Below, piece after piece: positions 7,187-15,559 of a stretch of 32,783 nt of DNA. Location: NCBI GenBank assembly GCA_902609025.1, contig CACLQD010000011.1, positions 1 through 32,783 of the forward strand, read 5' to 3'. The DNA is from an uncultured PS1 clade bacterium (GTDB lineage Bacteria > Pseudomonadota > Alphaproteobacteria > MED-G09). The notes under the pieces were generated by a model that saw only the letters and a list, made by a program, of their open reading frames with translations, was not told the DNA's origin and made no database searches. The translations under genes and the position numbers were made by a program. Numbering within the stretch: the stretch's first letter is position 1; every line of letters begins with the position of its first letter.

Positions 7187-10100
7187 TTAAATGATATACA
7201 TATCCGTCATTGTACCAGTATCTGATCCTGATAAATTAAGGATATTATCTATACCAAAAGAAAGAGCAAACTCTGCGAAAGTGAGGTCAACGCCATCCGT
7301 ACCGTTAGTAATATTACCACCCATATTAAAAGTAAAATTATCTGCACCATTAATAGTAATAACTCTATCATCTTCAAAGGTTAAACGTGTTGCATCTTTT
7401 GTCCAAAGTGTTTTGACCACTTTTGTATTAGCTGCAATCTGAATGGTATTAGATCCACTTGTATCAATAACTTCGATTGTACTATTTTTTGGCAGGAGGT
7501 TGGAAATAAAGTAAGTATCATCGCCATCCAAACCTCTTAATGTCTTAGCTTGACCATCAGTAATGATGATATTATTACCACTTGAAAAATTAAGAGTACC
7601 TGATTTAGAAGTTTCAGAGAATGGCTCCAAAACATTTTTTGATGAATCCAATTCGCTTGATAAGGAATATTTTGATTGTATTGCCGAAGTAGTTAAGTCA
7701 CTGAATTGAAGTTTTTCTATATTTGTTAGAGTATCAATACCCTCATTAGTTTGGTCAGAAGAAGAAGGATTATGTTTTACTGTTAAGCTGCCATCATCAT
7801 TATAAGTTAGTGTATAAGATTCATATGTATCTCTGAAAACTGCTGTATCACTTCCTGCGCCACCATCAATAGTATCATTTCCAGCACCACCCTCAATAGT
7901 ATCCTTGCCGGCATAACCAAAAGCAATCTCATCGCCTTCGCGAAGTACAATAGTATCATTTCCAGAATGTCCATATACTTTCGTAAATGGTGCAAAGCTT
8001 TTAAGACCCGCATTTTTTCCTTGGGCCAGATAATGCTCAAGACCAGTTTCATAGGTTCCGGCAGCTACAGCTTCTTGAGCGCTAGAATTCTCATTAAGGT
8101 AATATCTTTCATTAAAACCTGGAGCGCCTTGCTCAGAGGCATTTATAAAATTTGGTCCAGTATTCAGAATTTTATCATATTCAAAAAGGTGAAAATCTAA
8201 ATTATTTTTAACAGCTGAACCATTATTATATATTGTATCTTGTTTAAAAGTGACATATTCAATTTTTCCATCATTATCAAAATCACCCCAAGCATAAGGC
8301 TTGCCTTTCCCTGAGATTGAGGAACCTACTTCTTTTATTTCAAATCTCCCAGCTCCATCATTAAAATAAACAATAGGTTCAAAATTATAGATAGCATCAG
8401 GGCTCCTCGATCCTGCAAGATCTATATGACCATCATTATTGATATCTATCATTTGCCATGGTTCAACCCATGTCAGTCTACCTTTATAGGCATCTTGGGT
8501 TGCATTGGCTGGTATAAAATTTGTGACATCAGTAAAATTACCATTACCATTGTTCAAATTAAATTGAATATAATATCCGGCATAATAGGGTTCGTATCTT
8601 GTCCATAAGATTCCGATATCAATATCGCCATCATGATCGAAGTCAGCAGGAAATGTTAAAAGATGCATTTGATTATCTACTCCATAAATGGAGTCAGGCA
8701 TTTTAATAATATTATTTTCTGAAAATTTTCCATCATCATTTACTAAAATTAAGCTAGATGCACTACCATGACCAAAACCAACAACAAGGTCGTCATACCC
8801 ATCATTATTTATGTCAATTAAATCTGAATCTAATAGTAAATTTGAATGGCTTGACTCATTTGTTAGGGGCCAGCTGTGGAGTTTTTTATATACATCTTGT
8901 CTATTAAAGATAAAACTACCATCTTCTTGCTGCAGTAATTCATATCCCGCATCTGGTTGCATCCTGCCCATAAAAACATCATCTAAACCATCACCATTAA
9001 TATCCCCTGTAGCCATTGAATGAGCATCTACAGCTAGAGGAAAACCATCTACTGCTCCAGGAAGAGTTGGAAAAATATCTTCGGGATTAATATTTTTTCC
9101 AATCTGTTGAGTGAGTCTAAGATTTGATGGCGGAGTGATGGAGTAATCTGGATTAACTCGGTCTATTTCTGCAGCTGTATAAATATTTGATGTTATGAAG
9201 CTTAGAGAATCCGTTGCTTTAAGAAAAAGAGGTTTTGACCTTCCTGCTGCAGCATCAATAGGCATGGTGGAATTTATATCTTCATCAAATACTAATTCTC
9301 CATCTTTAACTGTAAGGGCTATAAAAGGTGTGGCTGAATTAATGCCCTTTTGAGCATATCCTTTTCCTATAGGTAGAATTACATCATTTTGCCCATCGTC
9401 ATTGACATCAAAGATAAAGACTTTTTGTGGGAACCAATTTATTAAACCAGCCTCATATGTTACCCCAGAATAAGTATAGGATTCTGTTTGAGTATCATCT
9501 TCGAAAGTGTGAACTAATTTTACATAACTTGATAAGATTGGTTTTTTAAAATACTCAGTATCGATTATTGTTTTATCAACCATAAATTCGATATATCTAC
9601 CGCCAATAATTATATCCTTTGTTGTGGGACTAATTACATGAACTTCATCACCAACTAAAGTAACCGAATAATCTTTTGAATTGCCATTTTTGTAATATAC
9701 TAGATCATCGCCTCCACCCGCATAAACGATATTATTGCCTCCATCAATAAAAAAATTTTCATAATTTTCTGTTCCATAAAAAATGGTGCCATTAAAAATA
9801 CTACCATTTTCATCATCAACAGAAAAAATTTTAGAGTCATCCATGAATTCTATGGTTGAAATATTTGTTAGGATATCTAGGGTGTTTTGCCCTTTTACAT
9901 GAGCCGATCCATCAATATAAGTTATTTCAAAATCAGTTGATGGGCCTCTTCCGGGAGCATAGGATGCTCTATCGTATCCCCCATCTCCATCAATAGTATT
10001 ATTGCCACCGTTAACAAAATATCTTTCATAATTTTCTGAACCATATATCGTATCCCCGAAAGCCGATCCATGAATTGTTTCAACACCAGAAATTGTATCT

Positions 10101-10351
10101 CTTGTTCCAAAACCATCCTCAGACCAATTTTCTTTTAGATTAATAGTTACTGCTTGAGTTGCATTCCAGAGAGCATAACCAAATTTTTCACCAGAGATAT
10201 TATCTTCTCCGGGACTAGAAACAATTGTGTGCATAATTGTAGCATTGGTAACTGTATCATTACCTTTTCCAGGATATATATTGCCTATATCAGAATCTAA
10301 TTCTGATGCATCAATTATATCGTCTTCGTCTGTTCCATTATAATCAGCCAT
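7187..10351 (-). CDS. Large RTX / FG-GAP calcium-binding repeat protein, probably secreted
   Basis: A 1054-residue acidic protein without an N-terminal signal peptide. Hemolysin-type glycine/aspartate motifs occur near the N-terminus and again at about 793-835 (GHSGNDTI, GGAGNDTIDGGAGSDTAVF). Between them are six D-x-[DN]-x-DG-x-x-[DE] calcium loops of FG-GAP/VCBS type at about 315, 450, 513, 570, 636 and 690, which suggests a beta-propeller of the integrin-alpha kind. A three-times repeated module ending in an NIxxxxFxD-like strand occurs at about 104-190, 193-265 and 828-888. RTX proteins of this build leave by type I secretion through a C-terminal signal, and the C-terminus here (about 1005-1054) lacks cysteines and ends in hydrophobic residues, as expected. 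No secretion genes are nearby. Adhesion, surface or matrix roles are possible; the ligand is unknown. The ATG lies 2 bases after the DUF2794 stop. Confidence 0.85.
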   Translation of the reverse strand: MADYNGTDEDDIIDASELDSDIGNIYPGKGNDTVTNATIMHTIVSSPGEDNISGEKFGYALWNATQAVTINLKENWSEDGFGTRDTISGVETIHGSAFGDTIYGSENYERYFVNGGNNTIDGDGGYDRASYAPGRGPSTDFEITYIDGSAHVKGQNTLDILTNISTIEFMDDSKIFSVDDENGSIFNGTIFYGTENYENFFIDGGNNIVYAGGGDDLVYYKNGNSKDYSVTLVGDEVHVISPTTKDIIIGGRYIEFMVDKTIIDTEYFKKPILSSYVKLVHTFEDDTQTESYTYSGVTYEAGLINWFPQKVFIFDVNDDGQNDVILPIGKGYAQKGINSATPFIALTVKDGELVFDEDINSTMPIDAAAGRSKPLFLKATDSLSFITSNIYTAAEIDRVNPDYSITPPSNLRLTQQIGKNINPEDIFPTLPGAVDGFPLAVDAHSMATGDINGDGLDDVFMGRMQPDAGYELLQQEDGSFIFNRQDVYKKLHSWPLTNESSHSNLLLDSDLIDINNDGYDDLVVGFGHGSASSLILVNDDGKFSENNIIKMPDSIYGVDNQMHLLTFPADFDHDGDIDIGILWTRYEPYYAGYYIQFNLNNGNGNFTDVTNFIPANATQDAYKGRLTWVEPWQMIDINNDGHIDLAGSRSPDAIYNFEPIVYFNDGAGRFEIKEVGSSISGKGKPYAWGDFDNDGKIEYVTFKQDTIYNNGSAVKNNLDFHLFEYDKILNTGPNFINASEQGAPGFNERYYLNENSSAQEAVAAGTYETGLEHYLAQGKNAGLKSFAPFTKVYGHSGNDTIVLREGDEIAFGYAGKDTIEGGAGNDTIDGGAGSDTAVFRDTYESYTLTYNDDGSLTVKHNPSSSDQTNEGIDTLTNIEKLQFSDLTTSAIQSKYSLSSELDSSKNVLEPFSETSKSGTLNFSSGNNIIITDGQAKTLRGLDGDDTYFISNLLPKNSTIEVIDTSGSNTIQIAANTKVVKTLWTKDATRLTFEDDRVITINGADNFTFNMGGNITNGTDGVDLTFAEFALSFGIDNILNLSGSDTGTMTDMYII

Positions 10352-10353
10352 TA

Positions 10354-10704
10354 TTATTTAACTAAATTTAGATTTTTATTTTTAAAATAGTTTAACAAAT
10401 AATGAAGGTTTTTGTTTCTCTTTAGAATTTGACCAGATGTAGATTTTATTAACCACTTTTCATCCACTCTTTTATTGTTATGAATTTTGGTAATTTTAAA
10501 AAGTGGCATTTCACTAGCATGCCTATAAATTGAAAAAATTGTTTCATCTTTTGTTGTATCAATTGCGTAATCTTTCCATTTTCCTGATGAAACGCCTTTA
10601 CCATATAATGAAAGAATTAAATTCAATTCTTCTTTAGAAAAGAAATTTTGTTTCTTCTGAACGGCAAGATAAGCATTACCTGTTATGATTTTGGTATTTC
10701 GCAT
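10354..10704 (-). CDS. DUF2794 family protein
   Basis: Protein of 116 residues matching the alphaproteobacterial DUF2794 family. The core FSKEELNLILSLYGKGVSSGKWKDYAID (about 22-49), then IFSIYRHASEMPLFKITK and a late GQILKRNKNL, follow the family pattern [F-x-R-x-E-L..LYG..VA.G.W.DYAID...FS.fR.A.E.PL..I.K]. Function unknown. The ribosome site at the ATG (10704) is weak, so the start is uncertain by a few codons. The 2-base gap to the RTX gene indicates co-transcription, an unusual partner for this family. In other Alphaproteobacteria I recall it near the aconitase gene, which is also the case here. Confidence 0.8.
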   Translation of the reverse strand: MRNTKIITGNAYLAVQKKQNFFSKEELNLILSLYGKGVSSGKWKDYAIDTTKDETIFSIYRHASEMPLFKITKIHNNKRVDEKWLIKSTSGQILKRNKNLHYLLNYFKNKNLNLVK

Positions 10705-10790
10705 TTTACTAGACTTTCATGAAAATCTAATCGTAATTTCGTCATAATTTCAACATCTTATTGTCAAAGTAATGTTTATTATTGATGCTT

Positions 10791-10903
10791 GAGTAACACC
10801 TACAAGTTTTAATTCCCTCTAACTTGCAGGAATTAGTAGAGTTTCCCTCCGAAGCTCATATCTCTAAAGCGACTCCTAAGCCCTTCTGGAGTCGCTTTTT
10901 TAT
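10791..10903 (+). ncRNA. Candidate small RNA with C-rich loop and own terminator
   Basis: No open frame of use exists on the plus strand here, yet the region has ordered hairpins followed by a strong plus-strand terminator. Hairpin 1 pairs TAATTCC (10810-10816) with GGAATTA (10829-10835). Hairpin 2 pairs GAGTTT (10839-10844) with AAGCTC (10852-10857) and exposes CCCTCCG in the loop, complementary to a Shine-Dalgarno site. The third hairpin is the terminator. CAAGTT (10803-10808) can also pair with AACTTG (10821-10826) in the hairpin 1 loop, allowing a pseudoknot. The 5' end is a guess: TTGTCA at 10761-10766 is a plausible -35, but the -10 is poor. Both flanking genes lie on the minus strand, so this cannot be their leader. 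It resembles Hfq-type regulators of alphaproteobacteria; targets are unknown. Confidence 0.55.
10866..10903 (+). terminator. Strong intrinsic terminator of the candidate small RNA
   Basis: AAAGCGACTCC (10866-10876) pairs with GGAGTCGCTTT (10888-10898) around an 11-base loop, followed by a T run to 10901. Read on the minus strand, as acnB transcripts would meet it, the same stem is followed by only three T, so it is chiefly a plus-strand terminator but may also slow acnB read-through. Confidence 0.85.
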
Positions 10904-10939
10904 TGGGTTTTAGATAAATTAAATTGATATATGATTTTA

Positions 10940-13720
10940 CTATTGCGAAGCCCTAAGGCTTTCAGCAGGCGGTGCAAACTTGGTAAGATCAATACCCTTA
11001 ACAGCAGTTTTATATTCTTCTATTGATGGAGTTCTTCCTAGAATGGTAGAGAGAACAACGACCGGTGTTGATGCTAAAAGAGATTCCCCTTTTTTGTTTT
11101 CTGCATCTCCAACTACTCTACCTTGAAAAAGACGAGTAGATGTTGCCATTACAGTATCTCCTTTTCCAGCTTTCTCCTGGTTACCCATACAGAGATTACA
11201 CCCAGGTCTTTCAAGATATAAAATATTCTCATATTCAACTCGAGCAGAGCTTTTAGGTGAATCATCATTAAATTCAAAACCAGCATATTTTTGTAAAACA
11301 TCCCAGTCGCCTTCTGCCTTCAACTCTTCGACGATATTATAAGTTGGCGGCGCAACAACAAGTGGAGCCTTAAAATCTACAGTTCCTTCATTGGCTTCAA
11401 TATTTTTCAGCATACGAGCAAGAATTTTCATATCACCTTTGTGAACCATGCATGATCCAACAAATCCTAAGTCTACTTTTTTATCCGCTGCATAATATGA
11501 AATAGGTCTAATGATATCGTGAGTATATCTTTTTGAAACATCATCATTTTCTACATCTGGATCGGCTATCATCGGTTCATCTATTTCATCTAGATCAATT
11601 ACAACTTCAGCAAAATATTTTGCATTCTCATCTGGGGCCAGTGCCGGCTTTTCTCCTGATTTGATTTGCTTGATTCTATTGTCGGCTATTTCAATTAATC
11701 CACTTAAAGTTTTCTCATCATTATCCATTCCTTTATCAACCATGATTTGGATACGGGATTTTGCAATCTCCAAGGATTCAATGAGAGTTTCATCTTGGGA
11801 AATACAGATTGAGGCTTTAGCCTTCATCTCGGCTGTCCAATCGGTAAATGTAAATGCCTGATCAGCAAGTAAAGTACCGATATGTACTTCAATGATTCTT
11901 CCCTGAAAAACATTCTCATTACATTGTGCTAACATTTGCTGTTGAGTGGCATGGACTACATCCCTGAAATCCATATGGTTTTTCATGCTTCCTTTAAAAG
12001 TCACTTTAACGGATTCCGGTATAGGCATTGTCACCTCTCCAGTAGCTAAAGCTAATGCTACGGTTCCAGAATCTGCTCCAAACGCAACACCTTTTGACAT
12101 ACGCGTATGAGAATCTCCGCCAATTATTATGGCCCAATCATCAACAGTGATATCGTTTAAAACTTTATGGATAACATCAGTCATCGCATGGTAAACACCT
12201 TTGGGATCTCTTGCTGTAATAAGACCAAATGTGTTCATAAATTTCATTAGTCTTGGAATATTAGCCTGTGCTTTAGAGTCCCACACTGATGCAGTATGAC
12301 AGCCAGACTGATAAGCTCCGTCAAGAGTAGGAGAAATTACTGTTGCTGCCATTGCCTCAAGTTCTTGAGTAGTCATTAAACCAGTTGTATCTTGAGATCC
12401 TACAATATTCACTTTAACTCTTACATCAGAGCCGCTGTGTAAAATAGAGTCTGATGGAACGCCTACAGCATTTCTGTTAAAGATTTTCTCAACAGCTGTA
12501 AGACCTTGACCTTCATTAGAAATTATCTGTGAAGGTGCATAAACAGACTCAAGATCAATACTAAGCACATCACAAGCAAAGGCTTGAAGTTTTTTCCCAA
12601 AAACAATTGCATATGATCCTCCTGCTTTTATGAATTCTAATTTTTGGGGTGTGAAGGATGAAGAAAGATCAGCTAGTTCGTTTTCTCCTTTTTCATCAAA
12701 AAGTTTTTTATGCTCAGTATTTATTGTCAATACAGTACCCGTTTTTACAGAATAGGCCTGTTCTAAAATTGGGTTGTTATCTTCATCCAAAGTTGGATTT
12801 CCATTGGAGTCTAGTTTTTTTACCCAATTCTTTAAATCGATACCAATACCACCAGTTACATCAACCGTTGTTAGAAAAATTGGTGAAATACCATTTGTTC
12901 CAGCAACTATCGGTGAAATATTAACAAAAGGAACATATGGGCTGCCAGGTTTTCCTGTCCACAATGCAACATTATTAACTCCTGACATTCTTGATGAACC
13001 AACGCCCATGGTTCCTTTTTCTGCTATTAACATTATCCTTTTGTCAGGATGCTGTTTCTGCATTTTTTGTATATCAGATTGTGCCTCAGCCGAAATCATG
13101 CATTTTCCATGTAATTCTCTATCTGATCTTGAGTGCGCTTCAGTCCCTGGTGAAAGGAGGTCTGTTGATATATCACCCTCAGCGGCTATATATGTAACAA
13201 TTTTAATTTCCTTATCAATCTCAGGTAATTTTGTGAAGAATTCAGCTTTTGAGTAACTTTGGAGTATTTCTTTTGCTACCTCATTGCCATCAGTAAAAGC
13301 TTTCTTTAAGCGCTCTGTATCAGCCTCATATAAAAAAACTTGAGTTTTTAGAATTTCTCCAGCCTTTAAGGCTATTGATTCCTCTGAGCCTAAGGCGAGA
13401 TCTAATAGAACCTCAATAGAAGGTCCACCTTTCATATGAGATAATAATTCAAATGCAAAATCGGAAGAAATTTCTTCGAGAGAAAATTCCTTATTAACAA
13501 TTTCTTTTAAAAATTTTGCTTTCGCAGTAGCTGCACCTGTAGTTCCAGGAAGCATATTGTAAATAAAATAATTTAAGGAGTCTTCTCTATGTTTATTTTC
13601 AGTATCTCTAATCTGAGAAATCACTTCATTAGCAAGGGCTTCATCATCTATAGGCTTAGGATTTAAGCCCATAGCTTTTCTTTCTTCTATCTCTTCTGAG
13701 TAAGATTCATATAAACTCAT
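10940..13720 (-). CDS. acnB: Aconitate hydratase B (long, Bacteroidetes-like form)
   Basis: TCA-cycle aconitase isomerising citrate and isocitrate, possibly also 2-methylisocitrate dehydratase. It is 926 residues, against 865 for E. coli AcnB. Order of domains: N-terminal HEAT-like helical domain (about 1-165), the AcnB swivel domain placed before the catalytic core (about 170-390), then the core with VGSQDTTG, GGDSHTR and the [4Fe-4S] cysteines in GFVGSCMVH and PGCNLCMGNQ. The text of long stretches (for example LNFFIYN-like NYFIYNMLPGTTGAATAKAKFLKEI and HSRSDRELHGKCM) is what I recall from Bacteroidetes AcnB rather than proteobacterial AcnB. Alphaproteobacteria normally use AcnA. Only a weak AAAGAAAG precedes the ATG, but a good promoter is present. 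Divergent from ccmG. Confidence 0.95.
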   Translation of the reverse strand: MSLYESYSEEIEERKAMGLNPKPIDDEALANEVISQIRDTENKHREDSLNYFIYNMLPGTTGAATAKAKFLKEIVNKEFSLEEISSDFAFELLSHMKGGPSIEVLLDLALGSEESIALKAGEILKTQVFLYEADTERLKKAFTDGNEVAKEILQSYSKAEFFTKLPEIDKEIKIVTYIAAEGDISTDLLSPGTEAHSRSDRELHGKCMISAEAQSDIQKMQKQHPDKRIMLIAEKGTMGVGSSRMSGVNNVALWTGKPGSPYVPFVNISPIVAGTNGISPIFLTTVDVTGGIGIDLKNWVKKLDSNGNPTLDEDNNPILEQAYSVKTGTVLTINTEHKKLFDEKGENELADLSSSFTPQKLEFIKAGGSYAIVFGKKLQAFACDVLSIDLESVYAPSQIISNEGQGLTAVEKIFNRNAVGVPSDSILHSGSDVRVKVNIVGSQDTTGLMTTQELEAMAATVISPTLDGAYQSGCHTASVWDSKAQANIPRLMKFMNTFGLITARDPKGVYHAMTDVIHKVLNDITVDDWAIIIGGDSHTRMSKGVAFGADSGTVALALATGEVTMPIPESVKVTFKGSMKNHMDFRDVVHATQQQMLAQCNENVFQGRIIEVHIGTLLADQAFTFTDWTAEMKAKASICISQDETLIESLEIAKSRIQIMVDKGMDNDEKTLSGLIEIADNRIKQIKSGEKPALAPDENAKYFAEVVIDLDEIDEPMIADPDVENDDVSKRYTHDIIRPISYYAADKKVDLGFVGSCMVHKGDMKILARMLKNIEANEGTVDFKAPLVVAPPTYNIVEELKAEGDWDVLQKYAGFEFNDDSPKSSARVEYENILYLERPGCNLCMGNQEKAGKGDTVMATSTRLFQGRVVGDAENKKGESLLASTPVVVLSTILGRTPSIEEYKTAVKGIDLTKFAPPAESLRASQ

Positions 13721-13750
13721 AGATTACTTTCTTTTGCTAATTATATCCGG

Positions 13751-13778
13751 AATATACTATTCTTCATAAGGATGTCAA
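13751..13778 (-). promoter_or_regulatory. Promoter of acnB
   Basis: On the minus strand, TTGACA (13778-13773) and TATATT (13756-13751) are spaced by 16 bases. Transcription would start near 13744, giving a leader of roughly 25 bases before the ATG at 13720. This is the best sigma-70 match in the 93-base acnB/ccmG gap. No clear plus-strand promoter for ccmG was seen. Confidence 0.6.
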
Positions 13779-13813
13779 ATTAAGGTCTGAAATTTGTTAA
13801 AAATGGTTAAAAA

Positions 13814-14311
13814 ATGAGACGCTTTTTACCTCTAATAATTTTGCTTGGTGTAATTACTTTATTTTTGTTTGGTACTTTCAAAAAAAATACACGTGTTATT
13901 CCTACGCCACTAATTGGGCAAGAAGTTCCGATAATGGGATTAGAGACAAAATTTTATGAAGATTTTCAAAAGAATGATTTAGAAGATGTTTTAAAGATTG
14001 ATAAAATTAAAATCATTAATTTTTGGGCTTCATGGTGCTTACCTTGTGAAGTCGAACACCCAATTCTAATGGGCTTAAGCAAGAAGTCAGACTTCATAAT
14101 TATTGGTGTGAATTATAAAGATACTGAAGAGGGCTCCGCTGAATTCTTGAATGAAAAAGGTAACCCCTATGATCTAGTAGTAATTGATGATGAAGGAATG
14201 ATGGGTATAGAAATGGGTTTAACAGGAGTACCAGAGACTTTTGTTGTTAATGAAGAGGGGAAGATTATTTATAGAATTGTTGGCCCTATAAATAATGAAA
14301 ATAAGTTTTAA
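13814..14311 (+). CDS. ccmG: CcmG/DsbE-type thiol:disulfide interchange protein
   Basis: Membrane-anchored periplasmic thioredoxin-like protein of 165 residues that reduces apocytochrome c or its chaperone during c-type cytochrome maturation. The N-terminal hydrophobic anchor is at about 4-20, the thioredoxin active site WCLPC is at 74-78, and the cis-proline loop GVPET is at 138-142. GVNYKD is typical of CcmG. It is slightly short at the C-terminus compared with the 175-185 residues usual in the family. No Shine-Dalgarno is evident. It stands alone: ccmA-D are not in the window although they normally adjoin. It abuts mtaB tail-to-tail with no gap. Confidence 0.88.
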   Translation: MRRFLPLIILLGVITLFLFGTFKKNTRVIPTPLIGQEVPIMGLETKFYEDFQKNDLEDVLKIDKIKIINFWASWCLPCEVEHPILMGLSKKSDFIIIGVNYKDTEEGSAEFLNEKGNPYDLVVIDDEGMMGIEMGLTGVPETFVVNEEGKIIYRIVGPINNENKF

Positions 14312-15559
14312 TTATACTGCAACGCCATGAGCAAAATTTTCATCACTACTTTTTATTAATGCAGTTATTGTTTGACCGCTTTTAATTTCTTTTTCAATTA
14401 ATTTAATTGGCGCAAATTGATTAGAGTGACCTTTGTTGTCTTTTTCAACAAATACTTCAATGTTCTTACCAACTAAATTTTCTAGATGCTTTATCTTTCT
14501 TTGCTTAGCGACATCTCTTAGTATTTTTGACCTTAGTTTGATAAGTTTATTATCATTCTGTGGCATCTTAGCAGCTGGTGTTCCTGGTCTCGGAGAAAAT
14601 GGAAAAGCATGAATCCAGTCTAATTGACATTCCTCAATAATATCTAATGTGTTTTGAAACATTTCTTCTGTTTCTGTAGGAAAGCCAACTATTAAATCAG
14701 CACCAAAAGAAATTTCAGGTCTTTTTTGCTTTAGTTGATCACATAAATCAATTGCATCCTCTCTTAAATGTCGTCTTTTCATTCTTTTGAGAATCAAATT
14801 ATCTCCCGATTGGAGTGACAAGTGAATATGTGGGAGGATTCTTTTATTATTAGCAATTAAATCAATAAGTTTTTCATCAAAACCTATTACATCCATTGAT
14901 GAAAGTCTTAATCTTTCTAACCTTGGTGCCTCACTTAAAATATATTCAATCAAGATTCCAAGACTAGCTTCTTTTTTATTTTCCATGTTCCAAGAAGCTA
15001 TATCAACTCCAGTTAATATAATTTCTTTATGTCCTTCATTAATTAGATTATTTATTTCTTTGATAATTTGTTCTTTTGATTTTGATCTTAAATTACCTCT
15101 TCCAAAAGGGATTACACAAAAAGTACATCTATGGTTGCATCCATTCTGAATTTCAACAAATGCTCTCGTTTTACTTTTATAACCATTCCTTAGAGAATTA
15201 AGAGGATCTTCATTGATCATGATGTCAGAAACAAGGTTGTTGCTATTTCTTAATAAATGAGAAGATATTTCTCTTTTTTCTGAGTTGCCTAAAACCTTAT
15301 CAACTTCCTCCATCTCTAAAAAAGATTGAGGTTCAATCTGTGCTGCACATCCCGTAACTACTATTTTTGTATTGGGTTCATCACGCCTCTTTTTTCTTAT
15401 AGAGTATTTCACCTGTCTGATAGCTTCTTCGGTAACGGCACAACTATTATAAACAGCAATATCTTTTAAACCTTTTTCAATAAGGTTTTGTTCAATTATT
15501 TCTGACTCATATGAATTGAGTCTGCATCCAAATGTAAATATTTCTGGTTCTTTACCCAT
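14312..15559 (-). CDS. mtaB: tRNA t6A37 methylthiotransferase MtaB
   Basis: Radical-SAM methylthiotransferase of 415 residues that converts t6A37 to ms2t6A in tRNAs reading ANN codons. The N-terminal UPF0004 domain carries cysteines C12, C40 and C71 for the auxiliary [4Fe-4S] cluster. The radical-SAM triad C141-x3-C145-x2-C148 lies in NGCNHRCTFCVIPFGRG. HLSLQSGDNLILKRMKRRH and DLIVGFPTET are standard. The C-terminal TRAM region (about 350-415) is present. The RGNLRSK stretch and DVIGFDEKL point to MtaB rather than MiaB or RimO. The ATG directly follows the dapF stop (no gap), so the two are one operon, the usual arrangement in Alphaproteobacteria. Confidence 0.92.
   Translation of the reverse strand: MGKEPEIFTFGCRLNSYESEIIEQNLIEKGLKDIAVYNSCAVTEEAIRQVKYSIRKKRRDEPNTKIVVTGCAAQIEPQSFLEMEEVDKVLGNSEKREISSHLLRNSNNLVSDIMINEDPLNSLRNGYKSKTRAFVEIQNGCNHRCTFCVIPFGRGNLRSKSKEQIIKEINNLINEGHKEIILTGVDIASWNMENKKEASLGILIEYILSEAPRLERLRLSSMDVIGFDEKLIDLIANNKRILPHIHLSLQSGDNLILKRMKRRHLREDAIDLCDQLKQKRPEISFGADLIVGFPTETEEMFQNTLDIIEECQLDWIHAFPFSPRPGTPAAKMPQNDNKLIKLRSKILRDVAKQRKIKHLENLVGKNIEVFVEKDNKGHSNQFAPIKLIEKEIKSGQTITALIKSSDENFAHGVAV

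Noticed and set aside
7187-10351. RTX gene block as a CRISPR-like or DNA repeat array
   Set aside because: The repeats are protein-level nonapeptides and calcium loops with diverged DNA, not evenly spaced identical DNA repeats.
12774-13256. 160-residue plus-strand open frame opposite acnB
   Set aside because: It lies wholly antisense to a confidently identified gene, has no recognisable domain and no ribosome site; an opposite-strand shadow of acnB codons.
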